Shown here: piece by piece, positions 59,341 to 64,000 of the stretch | How the letters are laid out: every line of letters starts with the position of its first letter | Numbering within the stretch: position 1 is the stretch's first letter | Assembly: GCA_050084985.1 (NCBI GenBank) | Contig: JBITNC010000001.1 | Coordinates: 102,114,001-102,178,000, forward strand | DNA from: Nageia nagi | Taxonomy: Eukaryota > Pinophyta | Length of the DNA: 64,000 nucleotides | Reading direction: 5' to 3' | The notes under the pieces: model-generated | Seen by the model: the letters and a program-made list of their open reading frames with translations, nothing else | Told to the model about the DNA's origin: nothing | Database searches by the model: none | Program-made: the position numbers and the translations under genes

Positions 59341-60420
59341 AATATTCAACACTAAAAAGAAGTGAGTGATGTAGGAGTTCAATATCATCATAAATGGTCT
59401 TTGTTGGACTTAATGATAAATTGATCGTTTTGTGTCTCTATGGTCATCTTGCTACTTCTTGGTTGTGGCTTCTTGAGGTTGGAAGAATGAAGGGATAAGT
59501 TTGGATTCAATTATATTCTTAAAATTATTATGAAGTAGGAATTTCCTTATATTGAATATTCCCTAATGAAAAAGGGTATGCATCTTTGGTATTCAAAATT
59601 AATATAAGATTTTAGTGTATGGATGTCTCTAAATAAGTAATAATATCTACCACATATGTCATAGTAAATAAGGAAAGTAAAAATGAAATGCTCCTTACAT
59701 TCCATATAAAGATTGAATAATCTACAAATACATTGATCTTTGGGACCTTGGTGATGAGCTATCTCAATACATAACTAGTGGGAGCAAAATCCTAGTTGGA
59801 CCAGAGGGAATTTAAGGTTGTGTCACATCTGTATCAGGTTATATTTTGGAGTAGTGATAAATCCATTCTCTAGTTCAAGATAAAAGCAAGAGTAATAAAG
59901 CAATTTTGGTGATAAATATTCCTTTGGATTAGTCCAAATAGTTTTTATATATGCTAAATAAATCTCATCTTGAATATCCTTATTAGAATATGGTTCATTG
60001 ATAAACAACCTAGGAGGAGGAGGTCTCATGATATATAATCCAAGAGCTTAAAGTAGAGTAGTACTTTTATTAGCCAACTGTATTGAGGATCATATCTCTA
60101 AATAATGATATATTCTGAAACTAACATCAATATTTTCCATATAGTGAAGTCTACATAGTAAAGAAATAATATTAGATAGTGCTATTATAAAGAATGGATG
60201 ATCACTAAACTCAACTAGAATGATGGGATGAGGAATAGTTCTTTTGGAATAAATGAACTTGGGTATTGTGAAATGAGAATCCTTTAAATACAAGACCAAT
60301 TTCTCTATTTGAGGTTAGGACCCCAAACTTCACAACAATAGAGTAGTGTAGGAGTAAAAAGAGTGTGGAAGAGTCTAATCTTCATATTGTTGTCCTAAAA
60401 CTAGAGCTAAAAGCATTTCT
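59340..60420 (-). pseudogene. LINE ORF2 C-terminal tail
   Basis: Minus strand: LLYCCEVWGPNLK near 60,330 (family: LLYGCEVWG). After a frameshift, the open stretch 60,090-60,299 contains KRTIPHPIILVEFSDHPFFI (family: NTPYPILLIEVGxxPIE). It continues in the same frame past stops at 60,090 and 60,050 into 59,823-60,029, ending with a zinc-finger-like CICRLFNLYMECKEHF and YYDICGRYYYLF near 59,660-59,735. That is the usual tail of plant non-LTR retrotransposon reverse transcriptases. The catalytic RT and endonuclease would lie above 60,420 but are not recognisable, so the copy is truncated or rearranged. Confidence 0.65.
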
Positions 60421-61679
60421 TTTCTAGAGAGTCTAAGGTAGCATAACCTTTATTTAGCCTTGCCTAAGATGCAAGGATCAGGTTAAAGGTATGTCCTATG
60501 AAAAGAAATCCCAAGCATATGGGTCCACTTTATGGCTAAAAAGTGGACTCTTTTTCTTTGATTTTCAATTTGGTCACAATTGATCTCAAAATTTAAAGCA
60601 CTTAGACATGGAATCTTGAAAAGGTCACTTTGGTAAAAATGTAGTACTCCAAGCCTAGTTTTGAAATATATAATTTATTTCAATACAAATAAGATAGAAA
60701 TTAAATTTTGATAGGCATCTATAAAAACCATTGTTTAAAATGTACTATTTCAGGATCATACCTTTAATTTTTGGGCTACAATTATTTGGCCTAAATTAAA
60801 GTATTTTTTAAAATCCTTTTGGGAAAAGATAGCTAAGACATTGAATATTGTTGAGAATATATTTTTTGTAATATTTTGATGACTATTAATTTTTATTGTC
60901 CCTAATTACATTTTTAAAAGTGCTTATGTTGGGCTAACATAACTTAACCTAAACTTATCTTTTTTTAGATTTTTTTTTTTTATTTCATAGAGAATTATGT
61001 ATATAATGTTATCATATATGTTTTTTTCATAATTCCAAAAAAAGGTTATTAAAAAAATAATACAACCCACTTTTTCAAGTTTATGGATAAGTTTGATTAA
61101 AAATTAATTGAAAAATGGAAAATATAATCTAATTGTAATAATAAATACATTTTTAGATTTGCAGTCTCTTATCTATAATGGGTTTTAATTTCATAAAAAT
61201 ATTCTATAAAAAATATTATCAAATACACATTGGAAGTCAATTTTTTCCATTTTCAATGATATGAACTTGCATGTGCATGTCCAAGGTTGAGGATTGGCTT
61301 ACCATGCCTCTCTCAAGCCAAAATATAAGGCAAATCTTCAGGGAAGTAGAATTAAAATTTGGCAAGGGATCATGTTTATTAAAAAGGATCCCAATAGGAA
61401 TGAGATCCTATTAAAGTACAACAAATCCATGAAAAAAGGTATAGGATCCCATTTTGTTTGGTTCCCCAAACCATAAATCAATATACCATTTTTGTTTGAC
61501 TTGGGAACCTAAAAAAAATGGGATCTTAATTTTTCTAGTTCTATCCAACAAATTTTTAAGTCCACCAATGTCCACTTTTAGTGGATCCAACTTCCTATAT
61601 GCATCCATTTGTATGACATGAAAACCTTAAAAACCTTCCCTTTGTATGTGATGTGAATTAAAGAGAGATATTTCTTGGA
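60421..61679. other. Intergenic DNA with one long hairpin
   Basis: AT-rich; no gene. The 60- and 65-codon ORFs at 61,294-61,608 overlap on opposite strands and follow the inverted repeat. Confidence 0.5.
61445..61525. repeat. Inverted repeat, 22-23 bp arms
   Basis: GATCCCATTTTGTTTGGTTC (from 61,445) is complementary, with few mismatches, to GGGAACCTAAAAAAAATGGG ending at 61,525. The loop is about 36 bases. Confidence 0.7.
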
Positions 61680-63746
61680 TAGGTTGAACTCTATGGTTAT
61701 TATAATAAGTTTCTTGTGGGGTGAAGTTGTGAGCATTGCAATTTACACCTTGAATAGGTGTCCCACAAAAGTCATTGCAGGTAAAACTCATTTTGAGGCA
61801 TGGTTAGGAATAAAACCTAACATTTCCCACCTTAGGGTGTTTGGTTGTGAAGCATTCTCCTATATTATTTTTTATAAAAGGAAAATGTTGGACAAAAGAG
61901 CTGAAAAATGCATCTTTATTGATTATGATAGTCAACATAGAGGCTACATGATCTATTCTCCATCCTACAGAGTAGTGTTCATATCAAGGGATACAAAGTT
62001 TAATGAACTCCCTAAAGAATATCTTTCTAATGAGGATTTTGATGATCTAATTACTCATCAGTTGCACCTAACTGGTTTGATATTGATGTAGAAAAGTCAC
62101 CCTAAGAGCAAATTTCTTCAACACAAAGAATAACAAGGAGTATGACCTTGAAAAAATCCTTATTTATGAAAATTGATAACAAAAATGAGCCCTTATCATT
62201 CAAATAAACTTCAAAGCATGAGTGTTGGATGGAAGCTATGAAAGTGGAGTATGAAGCGCTTATAAAAAATGAAACTTGGGACTTGGTTTCTTATCCCAAT
62301 GAGAAGAATATGATTGAAAATAAGTGGATATATAAGGTCAAATTCAATTTAGTTAGGGATATTGAGAAATAAAAGGCAAAGTTAGTGGTCAAAGGTTTTG
62401 CTCAAAAATATTGAGTGGATTATGATAAAACCTTTGCTTCCGTGGCAAAGATGCCCATTCTTAGAATAATCCTTGCTCTTTTAGCAACTCAAGGATGGAA
62501 AGTTTTTTAACTTGACATCAAGAATGCATTTCTCAATGGTGACTTACATGTGGAAATATACATCAATCAACCAAAAGGATTTATTATGAAAGAAAAATAG
62601 TCATTTGTGTGCAAGCTAAAAGAGTCATTGTATGGACTTAAGCAAGCACCTAGAGCTTGGTACAAGAAGATTTTAGGATGCTTTGCAAATATTAGATTCT
62701 TCAAGTGCTTCTCTAACTTTGATCTTTATGTGCTCAATCAGAGAAAAGACATGATCTTGATTCTCTTTTATGTGGATGCTCTTCTAATAACTAAAAATAA
62801 TGATGAAATCATTCAAGAGTGTATATCCAAACTTAAGGTAACATTTGAGATGATTGATCTTGGTCTCTTGCAATACTACCTTGGAATACAAGTAAACCAG
62901 TATAATGATTGTACTTATCTTAGTCAATCCAAGTATATATCAAATATCTTACAAAAATGTGAAATGGAGGAGTGTAGTCATGTTGCAATCTCAGTCTCTT
63001 TTAGAATCATCATGTCCCTTAATTCTAACTCTTAGTTGGTAGATCATATAGCTTATAGGTAATTAATTGGTAGTCTTCTTTATTGGACTATTTCTAGGCT
63101 AGATATTACCTTTGCAATGAATTTGATGGCTCGATTCATGTAAAAAACCATATATTGAGCACCTCAATGTTGTTTAGCAAATTTTGTAGTATGTTGCAAG
63201 GACAAAGGATCTTGCTCTCAAGTATTCCAAGTTGCCCTCATTTTTTCTCTCAGGGTTCTCAAATTTTGACTATGGAGGAGATAAATATGAAAGGAAATCG
63301 ACCTATGCATATGTATTTAGCATTGGTTTATGTCCTATCTCTTGGGATTTCAAGAACAACCTATTGTTTATCTTTCCACCATAAAAGTTGAATATTGAGC
63401 CATGTCTATTGCAGCCCAAGAAGCTATTTAGCTTAGACATATTTTAAAAGAAATTAGGTATGAACAACTTGGTCCATCTCTGATTTCTTCAAATAATTAG
63501 TCAGCTATCTCTTTGGCTAAGAATCTTGTGTTCTATTAGAGAATAAAACATGTGAAAATCCAAGCCCATTTCATTATGGAAAAGGTTCTTGATGACATTA
63601 TATACCTCAAGTATTGTCCATCAACCTTGAACTCTATTGATTTGTTAATCAAGTCCCTTCCTAAAGCTCAATTTAGTAAGTTTAGGGATGCTATTGAGTT
63701 GGTGAAGTTACCCTTAAGGGGAGTGAAGTATGAATTTTTGTGTTGA
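61680..63746 (+). pseudogene. Copia pol fragment: integrase C-terminus, RT, RNase H
   Basis: 61,675-62,091 encodes the integrase end (FEAWLGIKPNISHLRVFGCE). RT follows with stops to 62,600. Then 62,607-63,035 is open for 142 codons: [16 protein letters not shown], the active site FYVDALLITKNNDE with YVDA (62,769-62,780) in place of YVDD, and MIDLGLLQYYLGIQV. RNase H is split by frameshifts; the tail at 63,552-63,746 (LKYCPSTLNSIDLLIKSLPK) ends at a stop. RT is inactive by the Asp-to-Ala change. Confidence 0.88.
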
Positions 63747-64000
63747 ATTTATGTTTGTGATGACAACTTCACCTCTAGGAGGATTTTATGTTATATAGTG
63801 TTATTTTTGTTGTACACCTTCATGGTAAATTCACTTTACATGAGGAACTTATTATACAATGTTTTGAGTAAATGATTGGCCATCCTAGCATCATTCAGTT
63901 ATCCATATATGAGGAACTCATATGTGTCTTTTGGCACTGGTCAGTTATCCATGTGTGAGAAACTTGTATGTGCATTTTGTTATGCTCTATTTGGTAATGA
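61680..64000 (+). mobile_element. Family A copia fragment, 5' truncated, 3' end outside window
   Basis: Homology begins inside the integrase (FLWGEVVSIAIYTLNR near 61,708) and continues through RT, RNase H and into the 3' region (TTCAGTTATCCATATATGAGG near 63,895) up to the window end. No 5' LTR, gag or protease. The LTR would be expected a few hundred bases beyond 64,000. Confidence 0.88.

Noticed and set aside
1-64000. Bacterial, phage or organellar origin
   Set aside because: Spliced gene, plant LTR elements with Met-tRNA primer sites, Helitron and LINE relics all indicate a plant nuclear genome; no rRNA, functional tRNA or organelle gene was recognised.

Overview
This is a repeat-dominated, AT-rich stretch (roughly 30% GC by eye) of a plant nuclear genome. 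The signs are plant Ty1/copia and Ty3/gypsy LTR retrotransposons with tRNA-Met-type primer sites, a Helitron Rep/helicase relic, LINE relics, and one spliced GMC-oxidoreductase gene of the HOTHEAD/mandelonitrile-lyase type with GT-AG introns. The density of old, nested, stop-riddled elements suits a very large genome; a gymnosperm is my best guess, but this is inference.

Layout. 1-3,390: 3' half of a SIRE-type copia element (RT/RNase H relic plus a 1.87-kb LTR). 3,391-6,450: AT-rich DNA without a recognisable gene. 6,451-14,281: two copies of a mostly non-coding LTR-element family ('family C') in opposite orientation, carrying 71-bp and 43-bp tandem arrays. 14,458-28,495: a copia element without gag ('family B', + strand), split by a complete copia element on the minus strand ('family A', 15,555-23,886) with a perfect AGAAA target duplication. 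The outer element has TATTT/TACTT at its edges and abuts Helitron coding sequence. 28,496-31,979: that Helitron Rep plus PIF1-like helicase relic. 32,653-35,400: the only intact-looking host gene, five exons on the minus strand, 543 codons, with a poly(A) signal. 36,975-44,944: a complete family A copia element (TAAAT duplication) with a perfect 26-bp inverted repeat in its leader. 45,000-46,760: LINE ORF1 relic. 47,696-56,423: complete Tat-type gypsy element with two RNase H domains and a tandem array in its 3' region. 56,424-61,680: a phase-preserving 21-bp minisatellite, a second LINE ORF1 relic, a LINE ORF2 tail and a long hairpin. 61,680-64,000: a 5'-truncated family A copia fragment running off the window.

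How the parts relate. All retroelement coding regions are broken by in-frame stops, often of the kind expected from C-to-T change at CAG/CAA/CGA/TGG codons, and several lack catalytic residues, so none looks autonomous now. Family A and B share pol, while A, B and C share a related 3' non-coding region, suggesting one copia lineage with a coding-poor derivative. The GMC gene stands out by higher GC, uninterrupted exons and conserved active-site motifs.
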